DNA of 64,000 bases, from positions 2,600,001 to 2,664,000 of the forward strand of contig NZ_CP129118.1 of the NCBI RefSeq assembly GCF_033304615.1. The letters run 5' to 3'. A program made the position numbers and the translations under genes. Origin of the DNA: Sporosarcina oncorhynchi. GTDB lineage: Bacteria; Bacillota; Bacilli; Bacillales_A; Planococcaceae. The notes under the pieces were generated by a model. The model was not told the origin of the DNA and did not search any database. It saw only the letters and a program-made list of their open reading frames with translations. This document shows, in pieces, positions 34,405-44,120 of this stretch (positions are counted from its first letter, which is position 1; each line of letters begins with the position of its first letter).

Positions 34405-35979
34405 TCAATTCACAAATTGATTGAGAAAATGTTGTGGGTTTAATTTCTCGCCTGTCGCTCTTTCAATCTTCTCATTCCAAGGATAACGCGCACCTGGTTT
34501 GAAGAACTCTTCGATTAAGAATTCTCCCACTTTTTCTGTAAACAGATCTGCAGATATTTCCTTTTCGATATATGCTTGCAATTGGGATGTTGTCAACTCG
34601 CCAAGCAAATAGTTCTGGTAATAAACAGGAACGAGGGTGAAATGAATTTTTGCTGCCCAATGTGGATAATCCTGATTGTCAGGCGGATTCACAAATTGTG
34701 TGTCCTTGACGAGTTTCCACCAAAGTTTGTTCAAATCCTGATCGGGATTTTCATACAATTCCCGCTCAAAGAAGGAGAATGTCATCATCCAACGGCCTGC
34801 GATGAGCATTTGCCAACGCAATGACTTTTCGATAAGCGGCGTTAATTGTTCAGTTTGTGCTTTCTCCAAACCGACGAAACGCTCGAGCCATGCCGGATTC
34901 TTACTGAAACGGCCATACAGCATCGCAATCGCTTCAGTCGTCAATGTATGGGCAGGACTGCGTAAAGTGTAAGGTAGTTCCCCGTCAATATATTTAAAAT
35001 ACACCGCATGTCCGAATTCATGCAGCATTGTTGTCGACCAATAATCTGAAAGTGTGTTATTGCACAGGACACGCACATCCCCTTCACGATCTATATCCGT
35101 ACAGAAAGCGTGCTGATTTTTGTTTTCACGGGGGTACAAATCGCTATTCGCAAGCATCTCTGTAATATCCATACCTGTGCTCTTGAATGTTTCAATCGTC
35201 AATTTCTCGAGATCTTTTCCTTCATAGAAAGGGTCAAGATCCAATCCTTTTAACGCGGGTGCCTCTTGGAAAAACGGATCCGCGTAATGCCATGGTCTAA
35301 GATCAGCAACAGCTAGGCCGAATCGTTCCGCCAAGTCTGTATCGATTTCTTGCTTTAACTCACGGAATGGTTCATCAGATAGTTCTTTCATTTGATGGAA
35401 AATCGAGAATACTTCATCGCGATCCAAATCTTGTAAAGCGAAACTCATTTCGTGATAGTTTTCATATCCTAATGACCGTGCTACTTCATTTCTTTTCTTC
35501 ACGAGTACAAGCAGTTTTTCTTCGACTTCTTTGCCAATTTGCTTGCTCGCTTCCCACGCCTTTTTCCGTTCAGCGGAGTCATTACTTTTCACTAGAATTT
35601 GTCGAACGTCGTTTTCTGTAACCGTCTGTCCATCCATTTTCGCCCGATATGTATTGAAAATCCCAATCAATTCCGTTGATAGTTCGACCATCTCTTTCAA
35701 ATCCGCTTCAGGAATTTGATTTTGAGCCATTCCGTTATGTATCATTTCAAGCTGTCGACGCTCGATATCCGTCAAATCATTTTGTTCCAAATACGCCTTT
35801 ACTTGTTCGAAACGATTTTTGTCAGACAAATAGATTTTGAATGCCGTTTGTGCTTCCGCCGTTTTCTTACTCCATTGTTCCTCACCTGTCGTAGAAGCCT
35901 TCCATGAATTGCTTGCACTTTCGATATGGAGTTTTTGGACTTCCTCATTGTATGTATTCAAAAACTGTTGAACTGTCAT
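34405..35979 (-). CDS. M3-family zinc metallopeptidase
   Basis: A 524-residue, largely helical cytoplasmic oligopeptidase. The zinc site is H320-E-F-G-H324 with the third ligand E349 in TTEAIAML, the spacing of the M3/gluzincin clan. The N-terminal half is a helical lid. No signal peptide. Start at ATG 35979 behind an AGGGG-like site. Such enzymes clear short peptides; the PepF/oligopeptidase relationship is likely but the exact subfamily is uncertain. It stands alone between the small membrane genes and yqhG. Confidence 0.88.
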   Translation of the reverse strand: MTVQQFLNTYNEEVQKLHIESASNSWKASTTGEEQWSKKTAEAQTAFKIYLSDKNRFEQVKAYLEQNDLTDIERRQLEMIHNGMAQNQIPEADLKEMVELSTELIGIFNTYRAKMDGQTVTENDVRQILVKSNDSAERKKAWEASKQIGKEVEEKLLVLVKKRNEVARSLGYENYHEMSFALQDLDRDEVFSIFHQMKELSDEPFRELKQEIDTDLAERFGLAVADLRPWHYADPFFQEAPALKGLDLDPFYEGKDLEKLTIETFKSTGMDITEMLANSDLYPRENKNQHAFCTDIDREGDVRVLCNNTLSDYWSTTMLHEFGHAVYFKYIDGELPYTLRSPAHTLTTEAIAMLYGRFSKNPAWLERFVGLEKAQTEQLTPLIEKSLRWQMLIAGRWMMTFSFFERELYENPDQDLNKLWWKLVKDTQFVNPPDNQDYPHWAAKIHFTLVPVYYQNYLLGELTTSQLQAYIEKEISADLFTEKVGEFLIEEFFKPGARYPWNEKIERATGEKLNPQHFLNQFVN

Positions 35980-36111
35980 ATTCTCTACCCCTTTTGTTTT
36001 TGGTCATATCAGTCTATATTCTATACACATTGTCATAAGCCCTCTTTTTTTCTCAAATTTTCAAAATGAAAACCCAACTACGAATAGTCGGGTTTTCATT
36101 TTACTATAGGT

Positions 36112-36912
36112 CTATACTTTATAAGGAACACCTTTCAAATAGAACATTCCACCGTTAATAATATCGATTTTAATTTTTGGTGTGTACTGTTCTTCCATCG
36201 CCTGTCTTTCCACTTCGTAGCTTTCTGGCTTATTCTCGACTCCTTCATAAAAATACTCCAATACTTTGCAGTCTTTCTTCCATCTTTTATTCACTTCTTC
36301 AATCCAACTATGATCATCTTGTTTAATCAAATCAATTACAGTCAATTCCATCCGCCCCAATGCGCGCAGCGGTTTAATTGTATACGGTAAGTTGAATGTA
36401 CCAGGTGACATTTCCTCATTCAGTGAGATGCTGTTAAGGTGTTCCTGGAATCCGTCGATCATCTGTCCTGTCATTAAGTTCATCCCTAATGAGTAAAGGG
36501 TTTCTTTCGTCTGATCGCTTGAATAAGTCACTTTGAAATTCACCCCTAACCAAGGCGTTAAAATCGTTTTTACTTCATACGCATTGTGGATTGATTCGTA
36601 CATCTTAACGACAGCACCTTGTTGCCTCGTCACTTGAAATAGCTGATTGAGACGACGAGAACCAAAATGGACGATTTCTCCACTAACCTCGTTTTGAAGC
36701 TTTGTTGCATCGGTAATGAAGGTCAGTTGTGCAGGGTACGGAACTGCATCCGTACTTTCTACGTACTGCCAATAAAATGGACGGTTCATAATCTTCTTGT
36801 CCATTTCAATCGTCAATTGAACACTTAAGTAGTGACCTTGGTCATTGATGATTTGACAGTTGTTTTCATTGAAGAACCGGCTTAGATAACGATGGATTTG
36901 ATGAGGAAGCAT
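36112..36912 (-). CDS. yqhG: YqhG-family protein
   Basis: A 266-residue soluble protein matching Bacillus YqhG along its length (LPHQIHRYLSRFFNENNC at the start; a C-terminal YTPKIKIDIINGGMFYL). The function is unknown. It follows the SNF2-type gene yqhH by 16 bp in the same order as in Bacillus subtilis, so the pair is conserved and probably works together. No membrane segment or catalytic motif is visible. Confidence 0.88.
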   Translation of the reverse strand: MLPHQIHRYLSRFFNENNCQIINDQGHYLSVQLTIEMDKKIMNRPFYWQYVESTDAVPYPAQLTFITDATKLQNEVSGEIVHFGSRRLNQLFQVTRQQGAVVKMYESIHNAYEVKTILTPWLGVNFKVTYSSDQTKETLYSLGMNLMTGQMIDGFQEHLNSISLNEEMSPGTFNLPYTIKPLRALGRMELTVIDLIKQDDHSWIEEVNKRWKKDCKVLEYFYEGVENKPESYEVERQAMEEQYTPKIKIDIINGGMFYLKGVPYKV

Positions 36913-36928
36913 TGTATTTCTCCCTTCC

Positions 36929-38461
36929 TTAAATGGTCATTTTATAAGACGACAAAATAGCATCCAGTTCCCCGACGACTTTTTCGAATACATTGATTTT
37001 CGTGTACAACAACTCGACGATATGATCATCGATTGTTGAGTTAACCGCCAAGTTATAAATGTGCACATCATTCTGTTGCCCTAATCGATGGACTCGCCCA
37101 ATTCGTTGTTCGAGTTTCATCGGGTTCCATGGTAGATCGAAGTTAATCACGTTATGGCAAAATTGAAGGTTAATCCCTTCACTTCCTGATTCCGTGGCGA
37201 TGAGTACTTGTGCTTGTTGTTGGAAGAGATGTTTCATCCACTCGCGTTTACTTTTGCTGAATTTCCCGTTAAACAGTACGCTTGTAATCCCTTTTTCATA
37301 CAAATAAGACTGTAAATACATTTGCGTTGCACGGTACTCTGTGAAGATGATCACTTTATCATTTGCTTGCTTGATTAATTCAAATGCCTTTTCAGCTTTT
37401 GAATTCATCTCAAGCAGCGTTAATTTTTGAAGTATCTCGTCTACAACGACCAATTCGTCTTGCTGAATACACTTTTCACGCATCTTGATTAACGTAGTGT
37501 ACACGGCTTCCTTACTGCTACACATTTCCCGTTGAAGTGTGATGACGGAGAATGCATCTGAGAACGCAGCTGAACTATGTTTCAATTCGGATATTAAGTC
37601 ATACACGTGACGTTCTTCTTTGGTAAATTCAATTGGAATAATTTCGACATGCCGATCTGGCCATTCGATACCTGTTGCCTCCCTAGTGTTCCGTACCATC
37701 ACTTGATTGACGAGTTCTCTTAGGAACTCCTCATGCTCCACATTATGCTTACTCGCAGAAAATGCCGCTTGAAATGTTTCATAATTGCCAAGATGTCCCG
37801 GTTTTAACAACGTGATTAAATAGAACAATTCAAACACATCATTCTGAATAGGAGTCGCCGTCAACAACAGACAAAACTTCTTTTTTAAATGTTGGACGAA
37901 CTCGTAATTTTTCGTTTGATGATTTTTTAATTTATGGGCTTCATCGATAATAACAAGATCAAAATCCTGTTCATAAATCTTTTCCTTATGCGGACTCCTC
38001 TTTGCCATATCAATACTCATAACGACAATATCGCAATGTTGCAAGTCGTATTTTTTATTAAACTGCATGGCCGGTATATGGAATTTCCGATTCAACTCGT
38101 CGATCCATTGATTGACGAGAGAAGCCGGTGCAAGAATAAGTGCTTTTTTCACAAGGCCTCTTATTAAATACTCTTTTAAAATCAAGCCCGCTTCAATTGT
38201 TTTGCCAAGTCCCACTTCATCTGCAAGGATCGCTTTACCGTTCATCCGTTCGATGACCGTTTCAGCTACTTCCAATTGGTGGGCAAATGGCGTTAGATTA
38301 GGCAAGTATTTCGTGGACTGTAAGCCACGGAAGTCCGTTATCATAGTGGACTTGGCAACTTCATACGCCATTTTGTAAAGTGTCCAATTATCCCAGGCTT
38401 CCTCTTTTTCGAGACGGTCCATGAAACTTTCCTTCCAATCGGAAGACCGTTCAATGCGCAT
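36929..38461 (-). CDS. yqhH: SNF2-type DEAD/DEAH helicase-like ATPase, YqhH
   Basis: A 510-residue two-domain ATPase. Motif I is DEVGLGKT (81-88), motif II DEAH (173-176), motif III LTATPIQND, and the C-terminal half has EGINLQFCHNVINFD and QRIGRVHRLGQ (motifs V, VI). SNF2 proteins move along or remodel nucleic acid-protein complexes. The track is open to 38530, but ATG 38461 behind GAGGGG is the likely start. First gene of the yqhHG pair. Confidence 0.9.
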   Translation of the reverse strand: MRIERSSDWKESFMDRLEKEEAWDNWTLYKMAYEVAKSTMITDFRGLQSTKYLPNLTPFAHQLEVAETVIERMNGKAILADEVGLGKTIEAGLILKEYLIRGLVKKALILAPASLVNQWIDELNRKFHIPAMQFNKKYDLQHCDIVVMSIDMAKRSPHKEKIYEQDFDLVIIDEAHKLKNHQTKNYEFVQHLKKKFCLLLTATPIQNDVFELFYLITLLKPGHLGNYETFQAAFSASKHNVEHEEFLRELVNQVMVRNTREATGIEWPDRHVEIIPIEFTKEERHVYDLISELKHSSAAFSDAFSVITLQREMCSSKEAVYTTLIKMREKCIQQDELVVVDEILQKLTLLEMNSKAEKAFELIKQANDKVIIFTEYRATQMYLQSYLYEKGITSVLFNGKFSKSKREWMKHLFQQQAQVLIATESGSEGINLQFCHNVINFDLPWNPMKLEQRIGRVHRLGQQNDVHIYNLAVNSTIDDHIVELLYTKINVFEKVVGELDAILSSYKMTI

Positions 38462-38605
38462 AGAAATCCCCTCACAAATCGTTTTCTTTCCCATTAGAAT
38501 GTCCACAATCAGCGTTCCTATGATAATCATTTTGAAATGGCTTCCGTGTACATGAAAACGTATAAAACGTTCATCCTATTTGTTACGATAATGAAGGAGA
38601 GTGAA

Positions 38606-38794
38606 ATGATCATGCCTGATATAACACCGATTCCGAATGATTCCGCAGATGACATCGAAAGATTGAAAAAGACGATTGATAACAAACAAGCTGCAATGGA
38701 AGCGATGAAGTATGCAGAAGGTGACGAGTTGACAGCGATTAAAGAGAAAAACGAACGTCGGGAACAAGCGTTGAAAAACTTTGGTAAATATTGA
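38606..38794 (+). CDS. tlp: Tlp-like small acid-soluble spore protein
   Basis: A 62-residue acidic/basic helical protein. The segment ADDIERLKKTIDNKQAAMEAM followed by KEKNERREQAL matches the Tlp spore-protein pattern, although the Tlp C-terminus is shorter here. ATG 38606 is chosen because AAGGAG lies 6 nt ahead; upstream in-frame ATGs lack a site. Expected to be made in the forespore; a CATCCTA about 40 nt upstream could be a forespore -10, with no convincing -35. The family call is tentative. Confidence 0.65.
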   Translation: MIMPDITPIPNDSADDIERLKKTIDNKQAAMEAMKYAEGDELTAIKEKNERREQALKNFGKY

Positions 38795-38815
38795 ATACTT
38801 ACTATAAAAACAAAG

Positions 38816-38853
38816 AATTCCTTCCGCACTTATATTTGTGGAAGGAATTTTTT
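38816..38853 (+). terminator. terminator after tlp-like gene
   Basis: AATTCCTTCC (38816-38825) pairs with GGAAGGAATT (38840-38849), followed by six T. Confidence 0.85.
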
Positions 38854-38981
38854 CCTTCTTTTCAAATGATAGCGAAATCATTTTATAGCGTTTTTAAATT
38901 GTAATAAAAGTAATTAATTAGCTCGATTAGCTTTACACTAAGGCTTTCTCAAAAAAAGCTACTAGTTTTATATTTTTTCAT

Positions 38982-39006
38982 GTTTGAATTCTCTCTATGC
39001 GGTTAT
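38982..39006 (+). promoter_or_regulatory. sigma-B-type promoter of gsiB-like gene
   Basis: GTTTGA (38982-38987), a 13-nt spacer and GGTTAT (39001-39006) match the general-stress consensus GTTTAA-N12-15-GGGTAT. The next gene is a GsiB homologue, a classic sigma-B target. Confidence 0.7.
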
Positions 39007-39053
39007 ATAGTGACTGTACGATAAAATCATAAAAAAAAGGAGAGATTTTCATT

Positions 39054-39383
39054 ATGGCACAAGACAGAGATAACAGGTATCAGAATCAGAATCAGAACCA
39101 AAATCAAAGTCCGAATAACCGTAGTAAAATGTCCCAAGAAGAAGCTGGTCGTATGGGTGGAGAAGCAACCGCTCAAAACCACAATCAAAATTTTTATGAA
39201 GAAATCGGACGTAAAGGCGGAGAAGCTACTGCCCAAAACCATAATAAAGATTTCTATGAAGAAATTGGTCAAAAAGGCGGAGAGGCTAGAAGCCAACAAA
39301 GCAACAATTATAACTCCAGAAATCAACAGCAAAATGAAAACAATAACAACAGCAACAGAAATAACAATAACGACTATAATTAA
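39054..39383 (+). CDS. gsiB: GsiB-like general stress protein with KGG repeats
   Basis: A 109-residue, very hydrophilic protein. The centre has three ~20-residue repeats of the form F-Y-E-E-I-G-x-K-G-G-E-A-x-A-Q-N-H-N (approximately 27-90), the KGG/LEA-like repeat of GsiB. Both ends are low-complexity Asn/Gln/Arg tracts. Probably disordered and protective during desiccation, heat or salt stress. ATG 39054 behind AAAAGGAGAG. Bacillus GsiB has more repeats (about five); here the array is shorter and the tails longer. Confidence 0.88.
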   Translation: MAQDRDNRYQNQNQNQNQSPNNRSKMSQEEAGRMGGEATAQNHNQNFYEEIGRKGGEATAQNHNKDFYEEIGQKGGEARSQQSNNYNSRNQQQNENNNNSNRNNNNDYN

Positions 39384-39426
39384 TTGTTTTGCAAGTGATG
39401 CGGACAAGTTGAACAACTCAATTAGA

Positions 39427-39467
39427 ACAGGTGAAAGTAGCTCTGAGAGCCGCTTTCACCTGTTTTT
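39427..39467 (+). terminator. terminator of gsiB-like gene
   Basis: ACAGGTGAAAG (39427-39437) pairs with CTTTCACCTGT (39453-39463), followed by a T-run. Confidence 0.9.
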
Positions 39468-39599
39468 AGTTCAAGTCTCATTTTTCATAAATCGGTTAAG
39501 ATGTGATCATTGCATTTTAGTAAAATACGAAGTATACTTTTTCAAGACTTATAAAACTAATATCGTTCCACCAGTTTACACCCGAGGAGGATTCATTAT

Positions 39600-40160
39600 A
39601 TGAAAGCCAGAATCATGAAAGCGTTCTTGGAGGAAATACATGAAAAGAGTATGAAGTTCACGATGGATGATCTAGCTAAGCGCCTTGGGATCAGCAAAAG
39701 AACATTGTATGAACACTTTTCCTCAAAGACCGAAATTCTCGATGCCATCATCGATTCGACATTGCTTGAATTTGATGAGAAAACAGCCATTATCGTCAAT
39801 GATCCACAGCTTTCACTGATTGAAAAGATAAAAGGCGCCATTACAGTCATTCCTAAATACAACGACTTCTATAGTTGGACAATTCTCGAACAGATGAAAA
39901 AGTCTTATCCTGATCAGTGGAAACGGGTTCATGATGCCATTAATGAATGGGATGCTTTACGCGAATTGATTGAGCAAGGAATTAGAGACGGTGAGATTGC
40001 CGATCAGAATGTTGCTTTGCTTATGAAATTAATTATTGATGCGTCAAACTCTACGATGGATCGCAAATTTTTCTACGAGAATAGCATTACTGTATCTGAA
40101 GCGTTGGACTCAATTGTTGATATTTTATTGTTCGGCTTTATTAAAAAGAATAATGGATGA
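39600..40160 (+). CDS. TetR-family transcriptional regulator
   Basis: A 186-residue regulator with an N-terminal TetR helix-turn-helix (FTMDDLAKRLGISKRTLYEHFSSKTEIL, in parts ~19-46) and a helical ligand domain. Start at ATG 39600 behind GAGGAGG. It is followed after 103 bp by an acetyltransferase and a MATE exporter on the same strand, which it probably regulates. A weak hairpin (AAACCG/CGGTTTTTT) at ~40163-40190 may separate the transcripts. Confidence 0.9.
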   Translation: MKARIMKAFLEEIHEKSMKFTMDDLAKRLGISKRTLYEHFSSKTEILDAIIDSTLLEFDEKTAIIVNDPQLSLIEKIKGAITVIPKYNDFYSWTILEQMKKSYPDQWKRVHDAINEWDALRELIEQGIRDGEIADQNVALLMKLIIDASNSTMDRKFFYENSITVSEALDSIVDILLFGFIKKNNG

Positions 40161-40263
40161 CGAAACCGACGATACAAAGAGCGGTTTTTTCCAGGCGTTT
40201 GTAAACTGATAAAACAATTATAGTTTTTATGTTTTAACAAATTTTAGAAAGCGAGATGGAATT

Positions 40264-40731
40264 ATGAGCCTCCACATACGTGAGGTTACTGCTGAAAATT
40301 GGTTGGATATCGCCTCTTTATCAGTGGATGAAAACCAGAAAAATTATATTGAAAGCAATTCATTCTCCTTGGCCCAATCAAAATTCGAGCCTGAATGGAA
40401 ATCTGTCGGTTTGTATGATGGAAACGTACTAATCGGCTATGCCATGCACGGGTATGATAAATCCAATGGCGATGTGTGGTTGGATCGTTTTATGATCGAT
40501 TCGACATTTCAGGGGCAAGGCTATGCTAGTCGCTTCCTGCCAATTTTACTTCGTCATATGAGAGAGCTATATGCTTGTGACCGGATCTACCTCAGTATCT
40601 ATCCTGATAACAGTAGAGCACAGCATTTATATGAAAAGTTTGGCTTTACATTAAACGGTCAAGTGGATGATGTCGGAGAATTCCCATGTCTTGTCATGGA
40701 ATTAGATACAGATAAGGGTGACAATAAATGA
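40264..40731 (+). CDS. GNAT-family N-acetyltransferase
   Basis: A 155-residue acetyl-CoA-dependent transferase with motif A in LDRFMIDSTFQGQGYASRFL (residues ~78-97) and motif B SIYPDNSRAQHLYEKFGF (~117-134). It resembles the diamine (spermidine/spermine) acetyltransferase branch, which is only a suggestion. Its TGA overlaps the MATE start (ATGA), so acetylation and export may act on the same compound. Confidence 0.88.
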   Translation: MSLHIREVTAENWLDIASLSVDENQKNYIESNSFSLAQSKFEPEWKSVGLYDGNVLIGYAMHGYDKSNGDVWLDRFMIDSTFQGQGYASRFLPILLRHMRELYACDRIYLSIYPDNSRAQHLYEKFGFTLNGQVDDVGEFPCLVMELDTDKGDNK

Positions 40732-42086
40732 GCTCCAACACTTCGAGATTTACCGATTTAGATACGCAACCAGTCGGACGTATTTTTCTACGCTATCTCA
40801 TTCCATCGATGATCGGAATGGGGTTAATGGCAGCAAATATTGTAGCTGACGGGATCATGGTCGGCAATCGACTAGGCGAAGAAGCACTCGCAGGCGTTGG
40901 AATCGCTTCCCCCGTCTATACACTATTCTTCGCGATTTCGCTGTGGATTGGAATTGGTGCAGCGACAAAATATTCAATTGCAATGGGGCAAAAAAATACT
41001 AAAGAGAGTCGCATCATTTTCACACATGCGATCCTGTCTATTTTCGTTTTCACATTGCTGATTGGGTTAACTGCATTTATGTTTCGAGACGAATTGGCTT
41101 ACGCACTCGGTGCCAATGCGACCACATTCCCATTTGTCTCTGATTATTTATATGTGATTTTGTTGTTCGGCTTTATCTTTACGGTTGAAAATACATTCAG
41201 TGTCTTCATCCGAAATGATGGCGCACCGAAGCTTGCGATGTCAGGGCTTATCGTCACTTCCGTCGTCAATATTATATTGAATTACATCTTTTTATTCATT
41301 TTCGATTGGGGCGTAAGCGGTGCAGCTTTTGCGACCATTCTCGCTTCATTCCTAGGCATGCTTGTATTGTGCAGTCATTTTTTCAGAAAAACGAATAATT
41401 TGAAGCTCGTACGAATTTCATTTGATAAAAAATTATTTGGCGCTATCCTTGTCGTCGGGTTTCCAAGTTTCCTTTCGGAAGTCGGTATTTCTGTATTTAC
41501 GATTTCCCATAATATCGCCTTTGAACGGGCGGCCGGAACAAAAGGCGTTGCAGCCTTTTCCATTTTGAACTATGTACACGGCGTCATGCTGATGATGTTC
41601 CTCGGAATGGGGAGCGCCATTCAGCCGTTAGTAAGCTATTATCACGGAGCAAAAAACGCAAGCCGAATGCGAGAGACCGTTATTAAAGCGACAATTACTG
41701 TCGTTTCCGCAGGCACGCTCTTCTTCCTTTTAGGTCAGTTTGCCGCTGGATCGATTGTTTCCATATTCGGTGATTTCCCTGAGGAAGTCACATCACTTGC
41801 GACGACAGGTATTCGGCTATTCTTCATCGCGTACTTGTTCACTGGGACAAACTTCGTCATGATGACGTACTACCAATCCGTCGGCAATGTGCGGATTGCA
41901 ACGATGATGACAGCCTCACGTGAAATTATTGTTATGTTCATCTTCTTGCTTCTTTTGCCACCATTTTTAGGATTAAACGGAATTTGGTTATCCATTCCTG
42001 CTTCTGAATTTGTCGTCTTTGTGAGTGTGTTCATTTATCAGATGATAGTAGTAAAAACACCATCTCACAAACTGAACTCAAATTAA
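40728..42086 (+). CDS. MATE-family multidrug/metabolite exporter
   Basis: A 452-residue protein with 12 hydrophobic segments in two MatE halves: RYLIPSMIGMGLMAANIVADGIMVGNRLG (in parts, N-terminal), and a second half beginning GFPSFLSEVGISVF (~240). It exports cationic compounds in exchange for Na+ or H+. Translationally coupled to the acetyltransferase and preceded by a TetR regulator. Confidence 0.9.
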   Translation: MSSNTSRFTDLDTQPVGRIFLRYLIPSMIGMGLMAANIVADGIMVGNRLGEEALAGVGIASPVYTLFFAISLWIGIGAATKYSIAMGQKNTKESRIIFTHAILSIFVFTLLIGLTAFMFRDELAYALGANATTFPFVSDYLYVILLFGFIFTVENTFSVFIRNDGAPKLAMSGLIVTSVVNIILNYIFLFIFDWGVSGAAFATILASFLGMLVLCSHFFRKTNNLKLVRISFDKKLFGAILVVGFPSFLSEVGISVFTISHNIAFERAAGTKGVAAFSILNYVHGVMLMMFLGMGSAIQPLVSYYHGAKNASRMRETVIKATITVVSAGTLFFLLGQFAAGSIVSIFGDFPEEVTSLATTGIRLFFIAYLFTGTNFVMMTYYQSVGNVRIATMMTASREIIVMFIFLLLLPPFLGLNGIWLSIPASEFVVFVSVFIYQMIVVKTPSHKLNSN

Positions 42087-42098
42087 ATCGCTTTAACG

Positions 42099-42142
42099 AA
42101 GGCAAGCGAAGTGTATATTTACACGCTTTAGCCTGTTTTTTT
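42099..42142 (+). terminator. terminator of GNAT-MATE operon
   Basis: A composite stem (AGGC, AAGCG and GTGTA arms with their complements) is followed by seven T. Confidence 0.8.
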
Positions 42143-42223
42143 GCTATGTAATCTACTGTTCACGTTCCGTTCATGTTCAAGGTTTACACTAAGGACATCA
42201 AGAAAAAAGCGGAGGCGTGTTCA

Positions 42224-43255
42224 ATGAAAATGGCATTTAAGGAAATGAAAAAAAGTAAATCAAAATTCCTGATTTTAGGTTCCATCATTTTTCTAGTCAG
42301 TTTTTTAACTTTCATCATCTCGGGGTTAGCGAATGGATTGTCACAAGACAATGCAGCACTCATTAAGGATATGCCGAACGGACACTTCTATTTGAATGAA
42401 GATGCAAATGAGACGTATAACCTATCCAAAATAGATGAAGAGTTGCAAAAAGATGTTTTGGCGAAACATCCTGAAGCGACTGCGTTCTCCATTCAAATGG
42501 GCTTCTTTAATGACGCAGAGGATAAGCAGCATAGTGTAGCATTTGTCACTTCTACCGAATCGGATTTGTTCCAAGATGTGAAAGACGGTGAGATTGTTTT
42601 AGATCGCTCACTCGAAAAAGATGGCGTCCAAGTCGGGGATATTTTGACAAACAATATGTTCAGTGGTGAATTTAAAGTAATCGGTTTCGTTGACCAGCAA
42701 AAATATAGCCACGCACCGGTCGCTTTTATTCATCAAACAAATTATCAGGAAATATATCGGGTTATGGAATTGCAAACGATCTTTATTCCCGGAAAAGAGG
42801 CATCGGCGATTTCTGGTCTTGATTCATTTACGAACAAAGGCTTTTTGAATACAATTCCTAGTTACAACGCGGAACAGATGTCATTGAATATGATCATTTG
42901 GTTTTTAGTAATTATTAGCGGAATGTTGTTTGCGATTTTCTTCTATATGATGAATGTCCAAAAGATTGGATTGTACGGCATTTTGAAAGCGATTGGTATG
43001 AAAACCATATCCTTGTTCCAGATGATTTGGTATCAGATGATTACAATTACTGCGGTTTCGTTAGTTATTTCAATCGCATTAAGTCAGGTGTTTAACTTCA
43101 TTGCTCCTGAAGGCATGCCGTTTTCCTTAACGATGAATACCGTATTGACACTTTCAGCCGTATTTTTAGCAGTTGGATTCATCGGAGCGACCATTTCAGG
43201 CTTCCAAATTAAAAAAATCGAACCGCTTCAGGCGATTCAACAAGGAGAGATGTAA
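42224..43255 (+). CDS. FtsX/MacB-type ABC transporter permease
   Basis: A 343-residue protein with one N-terminal membrane segment (~14-36), a ~200-residue extracytoplasmic domain and a C-terminal FtsX domain with three membrane segments (~225-335). ATG 42224 behind GGAGG is preferred over the codon at 42173. It forms a pair with the ATPase starting at 43257. Such pairs export peptides or lipids or perform mechanotransmission; there is no adjacent membrane-fusion protein. Confidence 0.88.
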   Translation: MKMAFKEMKKSKSKFLILGSIIFLVSFLTFIISGLANGLSQDNAALIKDMPNGHFYLNEDANETYNLSKIDEELQKDVLAKHPEATAFSIQMGFFNDAEDKQHSVAFVTSTESDLFQDVKDGEIVLDRSLEKDGVQVGDILTNNMFSGEFKVIGFVDQQKYSHAPVAFIHQTNYQEIYRVMELQTIFIPGKEASAISGLDSFTNKGFLNTIPSYNAEQMSLNMIIWFLVIISGMLFAIFFYMMNVQKIGLYGILKAIGMKTISLFQMIWYQMITITAVSLVISIALSQVFNFIAPEGMPFSLTMNTVLTLSAVFLAVGFIGATISGFQIKKIEPLQAIQQGEM

Positions 43256-43256
43256 G

Positions 43257-43931
43257 ATGGAGACTTTTGTAATCGATGATGTCACAAAGTCCTTTCAAAA
43301 TGGTGAAGTTGAGGAGAAGGTGTTAAAAGGCGTCAATTTATCATTGAAAGAGGGCGAGATTACAGCACTCGTCGGGCCTTCAGGATCAGGGAAATCAACG
43401 ATATTGACGATTGCTGCCGGATTACAAAAGGCTTCAGGCGGCCAGATTCTGTTTGACGGTTCTGACATGACTGAAATGAGTCAAGAAGACATCCGTAAAG
43501 TGCGTTCCAGCGAATTCGGATTTGTCTTCCAATCTTCTCACCTCGTTCCTTTCTTGACGGTCGAAGAACAATTGGATCTCATGCTTGATGTTGCGGAAAG
43601 CAAGATGGATAAAAAACAGCAGAATGACGAAATCGCGCGGATATTAAAACTCGTCGGTATGGAACATCGAAAAGATGCCTACCCGCCTTCCCTGTCCGGG
43701 GGCGAAAAACAGCGTGTCGCTATTGCGCGCGCAATCATTCACAAGCCTAAGATTTTATTTGCGGACGAACCGACGGCAAGTTTAGATACAAAGCGTAAAA
43801 AAGAAGTGATGGAATTGATTCATGAATTGACGAAATCCCTTGGGTTGACGACGTTGATGGTGACGCATGATGACGAAATGTTGCCGTATGCGGATCGGGT
43901 CATTACGATGCGTGATGGGGTTATTATATAA
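43257..43931 (+). CDS. LolD/MacB-type ABC transporter ATPase
   Basis: A 224-residue ATPase with Walker A GPSGSGKST (~38-46), FVFQSSHLVPFLTVEEQL typical of the LolD/MacB branch, signature LSGGEKQR, Walker B ILFADEPTASLD and H-loop MVTHD. ATG 43257 directly follows the permease stop (TAAG-ATG); the longer open frame from 43173 is permease sequence read in another frame. Confidence 0.92.
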   Translation: METFVIDDVTKSFQNGEVEEKVLKGVNLSLKEGEITALVGPSGSGKSTILTIAAGLQKASGGQILFDGSDMTEMSQEDIRKVRSSEFGFVFQSSHLVPFLTVEEQLDLMLDVAESKMDKKQQNDEIARILKLVGMEHRKDAYPPSLSGGEKQRVAIARAIIHKPKILFADEPTASLDTKRKKEVMELIHELTKSLGLTTLMVTHDDEMLPYADRVITMRDGVII

Positions 43932-43941
43932 ATTGAAAATG

Positions 43942-43977
43942 ATCCATCCTACTAGAGCAACTCGATGTAGGATGGAT
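43942..43977 (+). terminator. terminator of the MacB-like pair
   Basis: ATCCATCCTAC pairs with GTAGGATGGAT, followed by TATTTGTG, a weak T-tract. Confidence 0.6.
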
Positions 43978-44120
43978 TATTTGTGATTTCATGTAGTATT
44001 CAGGGTACTTCCTTTACTTAGCATTCTCATCTGGCTGATGATTTCTTAAGGTTACTATTCTTGATTAAGTGGCCAATATCCTTTTATAGAGGAGAGGATT
44101 AGCTACTTTTTTTATGGAAG

